From NCBI GenBank assembly GCA_013329175.1, contig DUKR01000074.1, positions 371 through 17,430 on the forward strand: a DNA stretch of 17,060 nucleotides, read 5' to 3'. Position 1 is the stretch's first letter, and every line of letters begins with the position of its first letter. Shown one piece after another: positions 6,525 to 14,830 of the stretch. Origin of the DNA: Candidatus Woesearchaeota archaeon. Lineage in GTDB: Archaea > Nanobdellota > Nanobdellia > Woesearchaeales > UBA11716. Under the pieces are notes generated by a model. It was not told where the DNA came from, did no database searches, and worked only from the letters and a program-made list of their open reading frames with translations. The position numbers were made by a program, and so were the translations under genes.

Positions 6525-6953
6525 TTTCGAAATTGGCTCACAGATTTTCACGGTACACTTCCTCTGGTTTTTTATGATATTGTCAAGTTCAACAGCACAG
6601 AAAAAAGCGGGAAGCAGAGGCTCCGCAAGTACGGCCAAATGACCAAGAAGCTGCAAAAAATAGTTCAGTATTATGCACGCTACGAAGAGTGCCAAACAAT
6701 CACAAAATATATTCACTTTCACATGGAGAGCTGGTTTACCTGCATCAAAATTGCCGGCGTCCAACCAACAAACAATTATTCCGAGCAGGCAATCAGGGAA
6801 ACAGTTTTGGTGCGCAAAATAATCGGAGCGTTCCGCTCCGTAAAAGGCACCGAGACATATGAGACGCTTGCCTCGCTCATCGCAACATGGCAATACCAAA
6901 AACTCGACATAAAAAAAGAGCTGCAGAGAATGCTATCATCGAATCTTTGCTAA
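6525..6953 (+). pseudogene. 3' fragment of a DDE transposase (IS66-like)
   Basis: The frame is open from 6525, directly after an in-frame TAA. It reads LPLVFYDIVKFNSTEK... and ends at the TAA at 6951-6953. The C-terminal part has the pattern PTNNYSEQAIRETVLVRKII then GAFRSVKGTETYETLASLIA. This is typical of the end of the catalytic domain in IS66-like transposases, where the Glu of NNxxEQAIR is the last acidic catalytic residue. A complete enzyme would be several times longer. The two other catalytic acidic residues and the N-terminal DNA-binding domain are missing, so this is a remnant. An internal ATG at 6639 gives a 104-residue frame but is not a credible gene. Base composition is more A/T-rich than ABCE1. 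I found no clear terminal inverted repeats. Confidence 0.65.
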
Positions 6954-6965
6954 GGAGCTAAACAA

Positions 6966-7157
6966 ATACAAGAAATCGAATTAATTGTTGTCCAAGAGTG
7001 TAAGCTAAAAGGGCATTCTCCAAAGACCATAGAAAATTATCTTCATCACATAAAGGGGTTTGTAGCATCAAAAATGAATCAGAGAGATATCTTTTATGGC
7101 TTATTGATAATAAATTTTGTTGAATTTGTATTCGCCCTACGATTTTATAAGCTGTAG
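6966..7157 (+). pseudogene. 5' fragment of a tyrosine recombinase (Xer/phage integrase N-terminal domain)
   Basis: The frame reads IQEIELIVVQECKLKGHSPK then TIENYLHHIKGFVAS and runs to a TAG at 7155-7157. The pattern GHSPKTIENYLHHIKGF is characteristic of the SAM-like core-binding domain at the N-terminus of Xer and phage integrases. The catalytic domain with its Arg/His/Tyr residues is absent, so it is a remnant. No ATG precedes the conserved part. A GGAG at 6954-6957 lies 8 nt before an ATA codon (6966-6968) where an ATG would be expected, so the start codon may have mutated. It is in the same frame as the transposase fragment and only separated from it by the TAA at 6951-6953. The rest of the gap, 7158-7247, shows no recognisable feature. 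Confidence 0.6.
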
Positions 7158-7247
7158 GTAATGCCATTTTTTCGGGATTGATGCCCGTCAAAGCTGGAAA
7201 GAGGCAGGCTGATTCAACAAGCTGAAGTAGTACCCAGTGCCAAAACC

Positions 7248-7256
7248 ATTAAAAGC
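7248..7256 (+). promoter_or_regulatory. TATA-like box of taw1
   Basis: ATTAAAAGC lies with its centre about 27 nt before the ATG at 7279, the same geometry as the ABCE1 and protease promoters. It predicts a leaderless transcript and favours 7279 over the ATG at 7237, which would lie upstream of the transcript. Confidence 0.5.
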
Positions 7257-7278
7257 TCCTTTTTGTTTCTCTTGGCCT

Positions 7279-8451
7279 ATGTTGACAGAGTCAGCGCGTG
7301 CGTCTCTTGAAAAGCAGAAATACAGAGTCATTGGCAGCCATAGCGCTGTGAAGACCTGCGGCTGGACCAATAAGATGATCAAGGGGGAAGGCGGCTGCTA
7401 TAAGCTAAAGTTCTATGGCATCATGAGCAATCAATGCATGCAGATGACGACCTCTATCTCCTGCGCCAACAGGTGCACCTTCTGCTGGAGAGGCTATAAG
7501 GCGCCTGTCTCACATGAATGGAAATGGAAGGTTGATGAGCCTGAGATGATCCTTACTGAAAGCCTCGCTGCGCACAGGAAACTTTTGAATGGCATGGGGG
7601 GGCATCCCCAAAAGAACAGCACTGCTTATGAGGCATCAAAGACCGTGCGCCATGTAGCGCTCTCCCTCACAGGGGAGCCCATAATCTACCCAAAGATGAA
7701 CAATCTCCTTGGCCTCTTCAACCAGCGATCCATCTCGACCTTTCTGGTAACGAATGCGCAGTATCCCCTCCAGATACGCGACCTCAATCCCGTGACGCAG
7801 CTGTACATCAGCCTCGACGGGCCTAACAAGACATCGCTTAAGAAGATTGACCTTCCGCTGTTTGATGATTACTGGGAGCGCCTCAACGAGAGCCTTTTGT
7901 ATCTGTCGCAGAAGAATCATAGGACCTGCATACGGCTGACCATGATCAAGGGGGTGAATATGGAGGGGCATGATGAGTATGCTGGGATGATCCAGAAAGG
8001 GGACCCTGACTTCATTGAAATAAAGGCCTACATGCTTCTTGGGGCGTCTAAGCGCTTCTATACCATTGACAACATGCCCCTGCATGAGGAGGTTGTTGCC
8101 TTCACGAGGGAGCTGATGCGCTATCTTCCAGGCTATGAGATCGTTACTGACCACGTGCCTTCACGCGTTGTCATGTGCGCAAAGAGGTCTTTCAAAAAAG
8201 GCGGGAGCTGGAGGTCTTGGATAGATTTTTCCAGATACCATGAGCTGGTTTGTTCAGGCGGCCCTTTTGATGCAATGGATTACTCTAAAAAATCTCCTTA
8301 TGTTGGGTTGTCAGGCAAGACCACAGCAGACTACGCTTCTCTTCCCACAAAAAAGGCAAAGCCTGCAGGGCCCTTTATCTTTGTCAATGAGACTGATGAA
8401 GAATTGGACTTTCATAAAGGAGGGGAAAGCAATGCTTCTCTGCGGTATTGA
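7279..8451 (+). CDS. taw1: tRNA 4-demethylwyosine synthase (radical SAM), Taw1/TYW1
   Basis: The 390-residue enzyme condenses pyruvate carbons onto N1-methylguanosine at position 37 of tRNA-Phe to form the tricyclic base imG-14, the core of wyosine. The radical-SAM cluster motif is Cys62-x3-Cys66-x2-Cys69 (SISCANRCTFCW). The three cysteines of the second cluster are Cys27 (KTCGW), Cys40 (GGCYK) and Cys53 (NQCMQM), matching the spacing known from archaeal enzymes. LTGEP is the conserved glycine-rich strand. The start at 7279 fits the conserved opening SLEKQKYRVIGSHSAVKTCG and the TATA position; an upstream ATG at 7237 would add 14 unlike residues. The end overlaps rnhB by 20 nt. The methyltransferase Trm5, which makes the substrate base, is not in the window. 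Confidence 0.94.
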   Translation: MLTESARASLEKQKYRVIGSHSAVKTCGWTNKMIKGEGGCYKLKFYGIMSNQCMQMTTSISCANRCTFCWRGYKAPVSHEWKWKVDEPEMILTESLAAHRKLLNGMGGHPQKNSTAYEASKTVRHVALSLTGEPIIYPKMNNLLGLFNQRSISTFLVTNAQYPLQIRDLNPVTQLYISLDGPNKTSLKKIDLPLFDDYWERLNESLLYLSQKNHRTCIRLTMIKGVNMEGHDEYAGMIQKGDPDFIEIKAYMLLGASKRFYTIDNMPLHEEVVAFTRELMRYLPGYEIVTDHVPSRVVMCAKRSFKKGGSWRSWIDFSRYHELVCSGGPFDAMDYSKKSPYVGLSGKTTADYASLPTKKAKPAGPFIFVNETDEELDFHKGGESNASLRY

Positions 8452-9088
8452 CGATGCGGGGAGGGGCCCTGTGATAGGCCCAATGGTTTTAGCAGGCGTG
8501 GCTGTCGCTGAAAAGGACGAGCAGAAGCTTGCTGCAATCGGGGCAAGGGACTCAAAGACGCTCACTCCTTTGCAGCGTGAGCGGCTGTTTGGTGAGATCA
8601 TCAGGACCTCATCAGGATATCATATCGTGCAGGCGGCACCTTCTGAGATTGATGAGGCAGTCAACGGCAGGGACGGGCTGAACCTGAACTGGCTTGAAGC
8701 AAGGATGACAGCAGATATCATCAGGGCGCTGAAGCCTCAGCAGGCGATTCTGGACTGCCCAAGCAACAATCTTGGCGCGTATAAGGCGTACGTCTTGCGG
8801 CTGCTTTCCGACGTGGCGGTTGATATCGTTGTTGCGCACAGGGCCGATGCCAAGTATCCTAGTGTCTCAGCTGCTTCCATCCTTGCCAAAGTCACCCGCG
8901 ACAGTGAGATTGCAAAGATTCAGGCAAGGGTGAAAGAGCCCCTTGGCTCAGGGTACCCAGCTGACCCTGTCACTGTGGCTTTCCTAAAGAGGCATTATGA
9001 GGCGTATCCTGAGATTTTCAGAAAGTCATGGGCGAGCTACAGGAGGGTTGCTGAAAAGGGAAGCCAGAAGGGGCTCTTTGAGTTCTGA
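8432..9088 (+). CDS. rnhB: Ribonuclease HII
   Basis: This 218-residue nuclease cuts the RNA strand of RNA-DNA hybrids and at ribonucleotides embedded in DNA. The opening MLLCGIDDAGRGPVIGPMV is the family signature. Catalytic acidic residues are predicted at Asp7, Asp8, Asp108 (ILDCP) and Asp139 (RADAKYP), followed by SAASILAKVTRD (146-157). The second position is usually Glu (DEAGRG) and here is Asp, a conservative change. I chose the ATG at 8432 because GGAGGGG (8419-8425) lies 6 nt upstream and the conserved strand begins immediately. The frame is open further upstream but only inside taw1. The 20-nt overlap with taw1 and the SD inside that gene point to translational coupling. Confidence 0.94.
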   Translation: MLLCGIDDAGRGPVIGPMVLAGVAVAEKDEQKLAAIGARDSKTLTPLQRERLFGEIIRTSSGYHIVQAAPSEIDEAVNGRDGLNLNWLEARMTADIIRALKPQQAILDCPSNNLGAYKAYVLRLLSDVAVDIVVAHRADAKYPSVSAASILAKVTRDSEIAKIQARVKEPLGSGYPADPVTVAFLKRHYEAYPEIFRKSWASYRRVAEKGSQKGLFEF

Positions 9089-9107
9089 CTTTTCAGCCGC
9101 AACAACA

Positions 9108-9115
9108 TTTATAAA
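9108..9115 (+). promoter_or_regulatory. TATA box of the smc operon
   Basis: TTTATAAA, inside the near-palindrome ATTTATAAAT, is centred about 28 nt before the smc ATG at 9140. It predicts a leaderless or almost leaderless transcript, and no Shine-Dalgarno is seen before the ATG. Confidence 0.6.
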
Positions 9116-9139
9116 TTTCTCCTCTAAAAATCGGGTCAG

Positions 9140-12100
9140 ATGACAAGAATCACGAAACTTGTATTGCACGGCTTCAAGAGCTTTGCCAAGCACACTGAAA
9201 TAGCTTTTGACAACAAGTTTAACTGCGTGATAGGGCCAAACGGGTCTGGTAAGAGTAATGTCATGGACGCCCTCTGCTTCGTTCTCGGGAAAACCAGCGC
9301 CAAATCCATGCGCGTCGAGAAATCCTCAAACCTCATCTACAACGGCGGAAAGGCCAAGAAGCCCGCAAAGCAGGCAGAGGTCTCCATCTATTTTGATAAT
9401 GAGAAGAAGGTGTTTCCCGCCGACTCAGCTGAAGTGAAGGTCAGCCGCATCGTGAAGGAATCGGGCCAGTCAGTCTATCGGATCAATGATAAGACCTATA
9501 CCAAGCAGGAGGTAGTTGACCTGCTTGCTGCCGCAAAGATAGATCCCGACGGCTATAACATCATCCTGCAGGGAGACATCGTGCGGTTTGTCGAGATGCC
9601 GCCTCTTGACCGCAGGCTCCTTATTGAGGAAGTGGCAGGCATTGACATCTATGAAGAGAAGAAGCAGAAAGCGCTTCGTGAGCTTGAGCGCGTCGAGGAG
9701 CGGCTGAAAGAGGCAGAGATAGTCCTGGCTGAGCGTAGCATCTATCTGAAGGAGCTGAAGAAGGACAGGGATCAGGCGCTGAAATTCAAGGAGATGAATG
9801 ACAGGGTGCGGACTGCAAAAGCTTCTCTTCTGAAGCTGCAAATTGATTTCAGGCAAAAAGACCATTTCGAAACTGAGGAAAGGCTTGCAAAGGCCGCAGA
9901 GGAGCTCGCAAATCTCAAGGAGGCAGTAGAGAAGCTTGCAGCTGACAACAGGGCAAAGAGGGAAGACGTCAATGCCATCACCATGGAAATAGAGGAGAAA
10001 GGGGAAGTAGAGCAGGTAAAGCTGAACAAGGAAATCGAGCGGATGAAAATAGATCTTGCCAGGATGGAGTCCAGGCAGGAGGCCTGCACGGCTGAACTGG
10101 AGAAGCTTGGAAAGCGCAGGCAGGACATCAGGGAATCACAGAAGGACACCGAGGTGAAGATAAAGCACATTGCGGTGCAGCAGGAGACTCTGGCTGAGAA
10201 GAAAGCATCTATTGAAAGGGAAAAGAAGGAGCTGGAGAATAAAATGGAGTCCTTCAGGCAAAAGAATAAGCTTGATGACCTGGGGGACATTGACTCAAAG
10301 ATAGAGGAGTTTGACAAGAAGGGCGAGGCATTGCAGCAGGAGGTGCATGCCCTTCGTGAGGAGCAGCATAATTATATCCGTGAGAAGGATAAGATACAGC
10401 ACCAGCTGAGCACGCTTGACAGCCAGTTGAAGAAAGTCAGGGAGATTGAAAAGGAGCACAGGGAGCAGCTTGAGGAGCTGAAGGGGAAAAGGGAGCTATT
10501 CAAGGATACTACGCTTGAACTCAACAAGCGCCTGAATGAGGACTCAACGCTCGCGGGGCAGATTGACCGTAACGCGAAGAAGCTTGCCGAAGTGCAGGAG
10601 GGGCTGGCCAAGCTGCGGGCAAAGGAGCTCACCATCAGGGAAGCAACTGCCGGCGATACTGCCCTGAAGGCTATCATTGCAGCCAAGGAGCACATCAAGG
10701 GCATCCATGGCACGGTGTCTGAGCTGGGCAATGTAAAAGCGAGGTATGCCCAGGCGCTTGAGATTGCAGCAGGGCCAAGGCTGAAGAGTGTGGTTGTTGA
10801 GGATGACAGGATTGCCGCTGAATGCATCAACTATCTCAGGACGAATAAGCTTGGGACGGCATCATTCATCCCCATCAACAAAATCAGGCCATCAGGAGAG
10901 CTTAAGGAGGCAGAAGCAGCATCAAAGGCAAAGGGATGCCACGGCTTTGCCATAGACCTCATTGATTTTGACAGGAGATTCACGAAAGTCTTCCAGTATG
11001 TTTTCGGGACGACGCTTGTCGTTGACGACCTGCAGGTAGCGCGAAGGGTAGGCATCGGGACAGTGAGGATGGTGACGCTTGACGGGGACCTCGCTGAGCA
11101 CTCAGGGCTGATGCACGGCGGCTACAGGGCAAGAAAAAAGGAGGGGGTAGGATTTGTCCAGGAGGAGGTAGCGCAGGACATCGCAAAGCATGAGGGGGAG
11201 GCTGCTGAGCTCTCCTCAGCTATCTCAACTTTAGAGAAGAGAAAGGCAGAGAATGAGGAGAAAATCACTGAGCTTCGCACCAGAAAGGCTGAGCTTGAGG
11301 GAGAGATCATCAAGACCGAGAAAAGCCTGCATCTTGAGGCAGGAGACCTTGGGACAAGCAAGGAGCAGGAGAAGGCTCTCAAGGAGCAGGAAAGGCAGGC
11401 TGACAAGCAGATTGACCTTGTGCAGGAGAAGATATCTGAGAAGAACAGGGAGCTTGCCAGCGTGAAGATAGAGCGCCAGAAGCTCAAGGATGAGGTATCC
11501 AGGCTTCGCAACCCGCGGCTTATTGCTGAGCTGAACGCCTTCAGGGAGAAGCATTCGCAGCTTTCCCAGGATGAGGCGCGCATCGAGACAGAGTTGAAGA
11601 ACATTGATGGCCAGCTCTTGACAATCTACAAGCCTGAGCAGGAGAAGGTTCAGCGCATCCTCAAGGAGATTGACAGGGAGGAAGGGGGATTTGGAAAGGA
11701 AATCATGGAGCTTTCCACCAGGGCAACTTCAGCAGGAAAGGAATTGAAGGAAAAAGAGAAGAAGGCGCAGGAGTTCTATGCTCAATTCAAGGGATTGTTT
11801 GCAAAGCGGGGGGAAATTGAAAAGGAGATGCAGCATAACGAACTGGCCGTAGTCAAGAAGCGGGAGGAGGAGAAGCAATGCGAGATAAGGAGCAATACGC
11901 TGTCGCTCAAGAGGGCAGAGATATCTGCGGCCCTTGCAGGATTGCGGGAAGAGTTCTCACAATATGAGGGGGTGCCGCTTGACAGAGAGAAGAGCGAGCT
12001 GCAGCTCAAGGCTGAGATTACCAAGTTCGAGCGCATGAAAGCTGAGATAGGGACGGTGAACATGAAGGCGCTTGAGATATATGATGAGGTGGAGAAAGAG

Positions 12101-12637
12101 TACCAATTGCTGATTGAGAAGAAAGAGAAGCTTGCGACAGAGAAAAATGATGTCATCCTGATGATTAATGAGATAGATGGAAAGAAAAAGGACATCTTCA
12201 TGAGGCATTATACTACCATCAACGAGACCTTTTCCAAAAATTTCAATGAGCTATCTACAAAAGGGACGGCGCATCTGGAGCTTGAGACTCCCGATGACCC
12301 CCTGTCAGGAGGGCTTACCATCAAAGTCAAGATATCAGGCAACAAGTTCTTGGACATCAGGTCGCTTTCCGGCGGCGAGAAGACCATGACTGCCCTTGCT
12401 TTCATCTTTGCCATCCAGGAGCACGAGCCTGCCTCGTTCTACGTGCTTGATGAAGTGGATGCGGCCCTTGACAAGCACAATGCGACAAGGTATGCGGAGC
12501 TTGTGAAGAAGCACGCAGACCGTGCCCAGTACGTCATCATCTCGCACAATGATGCGGTGATATCCCATGCCACTCACCTCTACGGAGTCTCTATGAATGA
12601 GCATGGGATGAGCCAAGTTGTTAGTTTGAAGGTGTAG
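9140..12637 (+). CDS. smc: Chromosome segregation ATPase SMC
   Basis: The 1165-residue protein has the complete SMC layout. The N-terminal ATPase lobe has Walker A GPNGSGKSN (32-40) and the conserved ILQGDIVRFVEM stretch. A long coiled coil runs roughly 165-515. The hinge spans about 521-670, from GIHGTVSEL to AEHSGLMHGGY. A returning coiled coil runs roughly 675-1010. The C-terminal lobe carries signature LSGGEKTM from 1076 and Walker B VLDEVDAALD with Asp1104 and Glu1105. Length and order match archaeal and bacterial SMC rather than Rad50, which has a zinc hook. SMC dimers extrude and tether DNA loops in chromosome compaction and segregation. The kleisin partner ScpA is not adjacent. A glycosyltransferase gene begins 1 nt after the stop codon. 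Confidence 0.96.
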   Translation: MTRITKLVLHGFKSFAKHTEIAFDNKFNCVIGPNGSGKSNVMDALCFVLGKTSAKSMRVEKSSNLIYNGGKAKKPAKQAEVSIYFDNEKKVFPADSAEVKVSRIVKESGQSVYRINDKTYTKQEVVDLLAAAKIDPDGYNIILQGDIVRFVEMPPLDRRLLIEEVAGIDIYEEKKQKALRELERVEERLKEAEIVLAERSIYLKELKKDRDQALKFKEMNDRVRTAKASLLKLQIDFRQKDHFETEERLAKAAEELANLKEAVEKLAADNRAKREDVNAITMEIEEKGEVEQVKLNKEIERMKIDLARMESRQEACTAELEKLGKRRQDIRESQKDTEVKIKHIAVQQETLAEKKASIEREKKELENKMESFRQKNKLDDLGDIDSKIEEFDKKGEALQQEVHALREEQHNYIREKDKIQHQLSTLDSQLKKVREIEKEHREQLEELKGKRELFKDTTLELNKRLNEDSTLAGQIDRNAKKLAEVQEGLAKLRAKELTIREATAGDTALKAIIAAKEHIKGIHGTVSELGNVKARYAQALEIAAGPRLKSVVVEDDRIAAECINYLRTNKLGTASFIPINKIRPSGELKEAEAASKAKGCHGFAIDLIDFDRRFTKVFQYVFGTTLVVDDLQVARRVGIGTVRMVTLDGDLAEHSGLMHGGYRARKKEGVGFVQEEVAQDIAKHEGEAAELSSAISTLEKRKAENEEKITELRTRKAELEGEIIKTEKSLHLEAGDLGTSKEQEKALKEQERQADKQIDLVQEKISEKNRELASVKIERQKLKDEVSRLRNPRLIAELNAFREKHSQLSQDEARIETELKNIDGQLLTIYKPEQEKVQRILKEIDREEGGFGKEIMELSTRATSAGKELKEKEKKAQEFYAQFKGLFAKRGEIEKEMQHNELAVVKKREEEKQCEIRSNTLSLKRAEISAALAGLREEFSQYEGVPLDREKSELQLKAEITKFERMKAEIGTVNMKALEIYDEVEKEYQLLIEKKEKLATEKNDVILMINEIDGKKKDIFMRHYTTINETFSKNFNELSTKGTAHLELETPDDPLSGGLTIKVKISGNKFLDIRSLSGGEKTMTALAFIFAIQEHEPASFYVLDEVDAALDKHNATRYAELVKKHADRAQYVIISHNDAVISHATHLYGVSMNEHGMSQVVSLKV

Positions 12638-12638
12638 A

Positions 12639-13865
12639 ATGAGGATTGCAGCCTTTACTGATACCTTCTATCCAAAGATTGATGGGATTGTCACATCCAT
12701 ACTCGGCACCATTCGCCAGTGCAGGCATAATGATATCCACTGGTCTGTTTTTGCTCCAGATTACAAGAAGCTTGACAATACCATTTCCCTTCCCAATACC
12801 ACTATACACAGGTATTTTTCTGTTTCTCTGCACACCTATAAGGATGTCAAGATATCGCTTCCTAATCTCTGGAAAATTCTTTCTGACGTAAGGTCATTTA
12901 AGCCTGATGTCATCCATATCCATACTCCTGGAACCTTGGGCCTTATGGGAATATTAGCCGGAAAAATGCTTGATATTCCCATACTCGGGACATATCATAC
13001 CATCGTCGCTGAACAAGCAATGTACCTGTTGCCCTACCTGAAAAAGACAGAAGGTGCGACAAACACAATTCCCACATTGACTTTTTCCACCTTTAGGAAG
13101 GGGAGCGGAACCATTGCAAAAGCATCCCTCTGGAGATTCAGCTGCTGGATGTACAACAGGTGCGACGCAGTCATTGCTTCAACGAAGTCAATACAAAGCG
13201 AACTTGTGAAGCACGGGCTGAAAAAGGACATCCATGTCCTTTCGGTTGGCATTGATGCTGAACACTTCAAGAAAAAAGGGAGATATGAAGGCGGGCAAGC
13301 CAGATTCCTTTATGTTGGCAGGCTTGGGTATGAAAAAAATATCCATATCCTTATAGAGGCTTTTTGTTTGGTTGCGGATAAACTCCCAGCCTCTACGCTT
13401 ACTATTATTGGTGAAGGGCCCGCAGAAAGGGATTTGAAGACATTAGCACGCAAAAAAAATGGCAGGTCACGAGTACACTTTCTTAAGGCCATGCCAAGAG
13501 AGCATCTGCAGGAGACCTATGCGAAGTACGACATATTTGTTACTGCATCCACTATGGAAACTCTTGGGCTTACTATCCTTGAAGCGATGTCCTCAGGCCT
13601 GCCAGTGATTGGTGCCGATTCTTATGCCATTCCTGATATCGTCAGAAACGGCCAGAATGGGTTTCTGGTTAAATCATCAGATATTGATGAGTTCTCACAG
13701 CAGATGCTCACCCTGGGTAATGACTGGCACCTTCGGGAGAGATTAGGCAGGCAGGCTATACTGACAGCAGAGAAGCATGATGTAAAGAAGATAGCAAAGC
13801 AACTTAGCGTGATATATCATCAGCTGTTGAGAGTCAATACCCACGATGAACAGAAATTAAAATGA
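12639..13865 (+). CDS. Glycosyltransferase family 4 (GT-B fold)
   Basis: The 408-residue protein starts MRIAAFTDTFYPKIDGIVTS, the usual opening of GT4 enzymes. The acceptor-side domain contains DVIHIHTPG (90-98) and GTYHT. The donor-side domain contains YVGRLGYEKN (225-234), GEGP and the E-x7-E motif ETLGLTILE with Glu307 and Glu315, which binds the sugar nucleotide. No transmembrane segment is obvious; such enzymes are usually membrane-associated. The nearest functional analogies are enzymes that put glucose or mannose on diacylglycerol or inositol lipids, but the substrate cannot be read from sequence. A GGTG inside the end of smc precedes the ATG, and the gap to smc is 1 nt, so it is co-transcribed. 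Some stretches are visibly richer in A/T than smc, which may reflect a different history. Confidence 0.88.
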   Translation: MRIAAFTDTFYPKIDGIVTSILGTIRQCRHNDIHWSVFAPDYKKLDNTISLPNTTIHRYFSVSLHTYKDVKISLPNLWKILSDVRSFKPDVIHIHTPGTLGLMGILAGKMLDIPILGTYHTIVAEQAMYLLPYLKKTEGATNTIPTLTFSTFRKGSGTIAKASLWRFSCWMYNRCDAVIASTKSIQSELVKHGLKKDIHVLSVGIDAEHFKKKGRYEGGQARFLYVGRLGYEKNIHILIEAFCLVADKLPASTLTIIGEGPAERDLKTLARKKNGRSRVHFLKAMPREHLQETYAKYDIFVTASTMETLGLTILEAMSSGLPVIGADSYAIPDIVRNGQNGFLVKSSDIDEFSQQMLTLGNDWHLRERLGRQAILTAEKHDVKKIAKQLSVIYHQLLRVNTHDEQKLK

Positions 13866-13878
13866 AGAGAAGGTGCTT

Positions 13879-14715
13879 ATGCCAGAGGTAACATCATTTG
13901 ACGGGACAGAGATATATTATGATATCCACAGGAAACATGAGCAATTCCTTGTTTTTGTCCATGGGGCAGGTGGCGACCTGAATGCATGGAAAAAGGAGAG
14001 GGCGCATTTTCATAGAAAGGGATATTCCACCCTTGCAGTTGATCTCAGGGGGCACGGGCTTTCAGAACGACCAAAGGCATCAAAAAGCTATGTGCTTGAT
14101 TCTTTTTCAAAGGATGTCCGCATGGTGCTCAAAAAAGAGCGGATTACATCATTCGTCATGGTCGGCCATTGCTTTGGTGGTATGGTAACCATAAATTTCC
14201 ACCGCCTTTTTCCCTCCTTGGCTGAAGGATATGTCCTCATAGATACCAGCCACAAAGCGCCTCAGCAACTGAATTTCATCTTTGAGAAATTCCCGTTCAT
14301 CACAAATAAAATCCTGACACATCTGGAGAGGTACCAAAAGGCTATGGGAGAAGCGCCCAAAAGCCATGTAGATCATGAAACATTCAAAGGAACGGGAGAT
14401 TGGAACCCGCGAAGGATTTACTCTGATGTCACCCATACGTCGCTTGCTTCATGGCTTTTTACCTATAAGCAGATAGCATCTTTTGACGGAACAGACACGC
14501 TTACGAGCATGAAAAAGCCGGTCATTGTTATAGAAGGAGAGCGTGATTCAATATTCAGTGTAAAAACCGCAAAAGAGATTCAGAAATTGGTTAAAAAATC
14601 AATTCTCAGGATATTGCCCAAAGAGAATCACATGGTAGTTATCAGCAATCCCAAAGCCATTGTTGTTGAGGTGGATAGGTTTCTTTCTGCCATCGGGTTC
14701 AAAACACAGAAGTGA
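13879..14715 (+). CDS. Alpha/beta hydrolase with a cysteine in the nucleophile position
   Basis: From the ATG at 13879 the product has 278 residues. The fold is clear: oxyanion region FVHGAGGDLNAW (26-37), DLRGHGLSERP (55-65) and a nucleophile elbow VGHCFGG (95-101). The probable acid is Asp223 (EGERDSIFS), and the probable base is His251 (KENHMVV). The elbow has Cys98 (codon TGC, 14170-14172) instead of the usual serine, giving a Cys-Asp-His triad. Cysteine at this place is known in dienelactone hydrolases and some thioesterase-like relatives. A GTG at 13873 is an alternative start two codons upstream; purine-rich GAGAAGG precedes either. It lies 13 nt after the GT4 gene, so it shares the smc transcript. 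It may act on a lipid or ester linked to that glycosyltransferase, which is inference. Confidence 0.88.
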   Translation: MPEVTSFDGTEIYYDIHRKHEQFLVFVHGAGGDLNAWKKERAHFHRKGYSTLAVDLRGHGLSERPKASKSYVLDSFSKDVRMVLKKERITSFVMVGHCFGGMVTINFHRLFPSLAEGYVLIDTSHKAPQQLNFIFEKFPFITNKILTHLERYQKAMGEAPKSHVDHETFKGTGDWNPRRIYSDVTHTSLASWLFTYKQIASFDGTDTLTSMKKPVIVIEGERDSIFSVKTAKEIQKLVKKSILRILPKENHMVVISNPKAIVVEVDRFLSAIGFKTQK

Positions 14716-14733
14716 CTTCAACTGGGGGTTGTA

Positions 14734-14805
14734 TGCGCGGACCGGGATTCGAACCCGGATCCCCGGCTTGGAAGGCCGGCATCTTAGCCATTAGACTATC
14801 CGCGC
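14734..14805 (-). tRNA. tRNA-Gly (anticodon UCC)
   Basis: The minus strand folds into a full 72-nt cloverleaf. Acceptor stem GCGCGGA pairs with TCCGCGC, D stem GTCT with AGAT, anticodon stem CCGGC with GCCGG around loop CTTCCAA (anticodon TCC), and T stem CCGGG with CCCGG around TTCGAAT. The discriminator is A. The variable region is 4 nt. No intron is present and CCA is not encoded, so it must be added by the CCA enzyme. It lies between the 3' ends of the hydrolase (plus) and the downstream GT2 gene (minus). Confidence 0.96.
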
Positions 14806-14830
14806 AATGCCATTTCAGGAAGCCAGAATT

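Noticed and set aside
6639..6953. Intact 104-residue gene starting at the internal ATG
   Set aside because: The matching frame continues upstream of the ATG and only the transposase C-terminus is present, so it is a remnant.
7136..7158. CCTAC...GTAGG inverted repeat at the end of the recombinase fragment
   Set aside because: A 5-bp stem with a 13-nt loop is easily found by chance; no second copy seen.
7118..7219. 8-bp inverted match TGTTGAAT/ATTCAACA as possible transposon ends
   Set aside because: Too short, A/T-rich, both on the same side of the transposase fragment and not at element borders.
9772..12414. Several long minus-strand open frames inside smc, Ser/Leu/Phe-rich
   Set aside because: They are antisense to a highly coding-biased gene rich in Lys/Glu codons; their composition is the mirror of that bias and none has family motifs.
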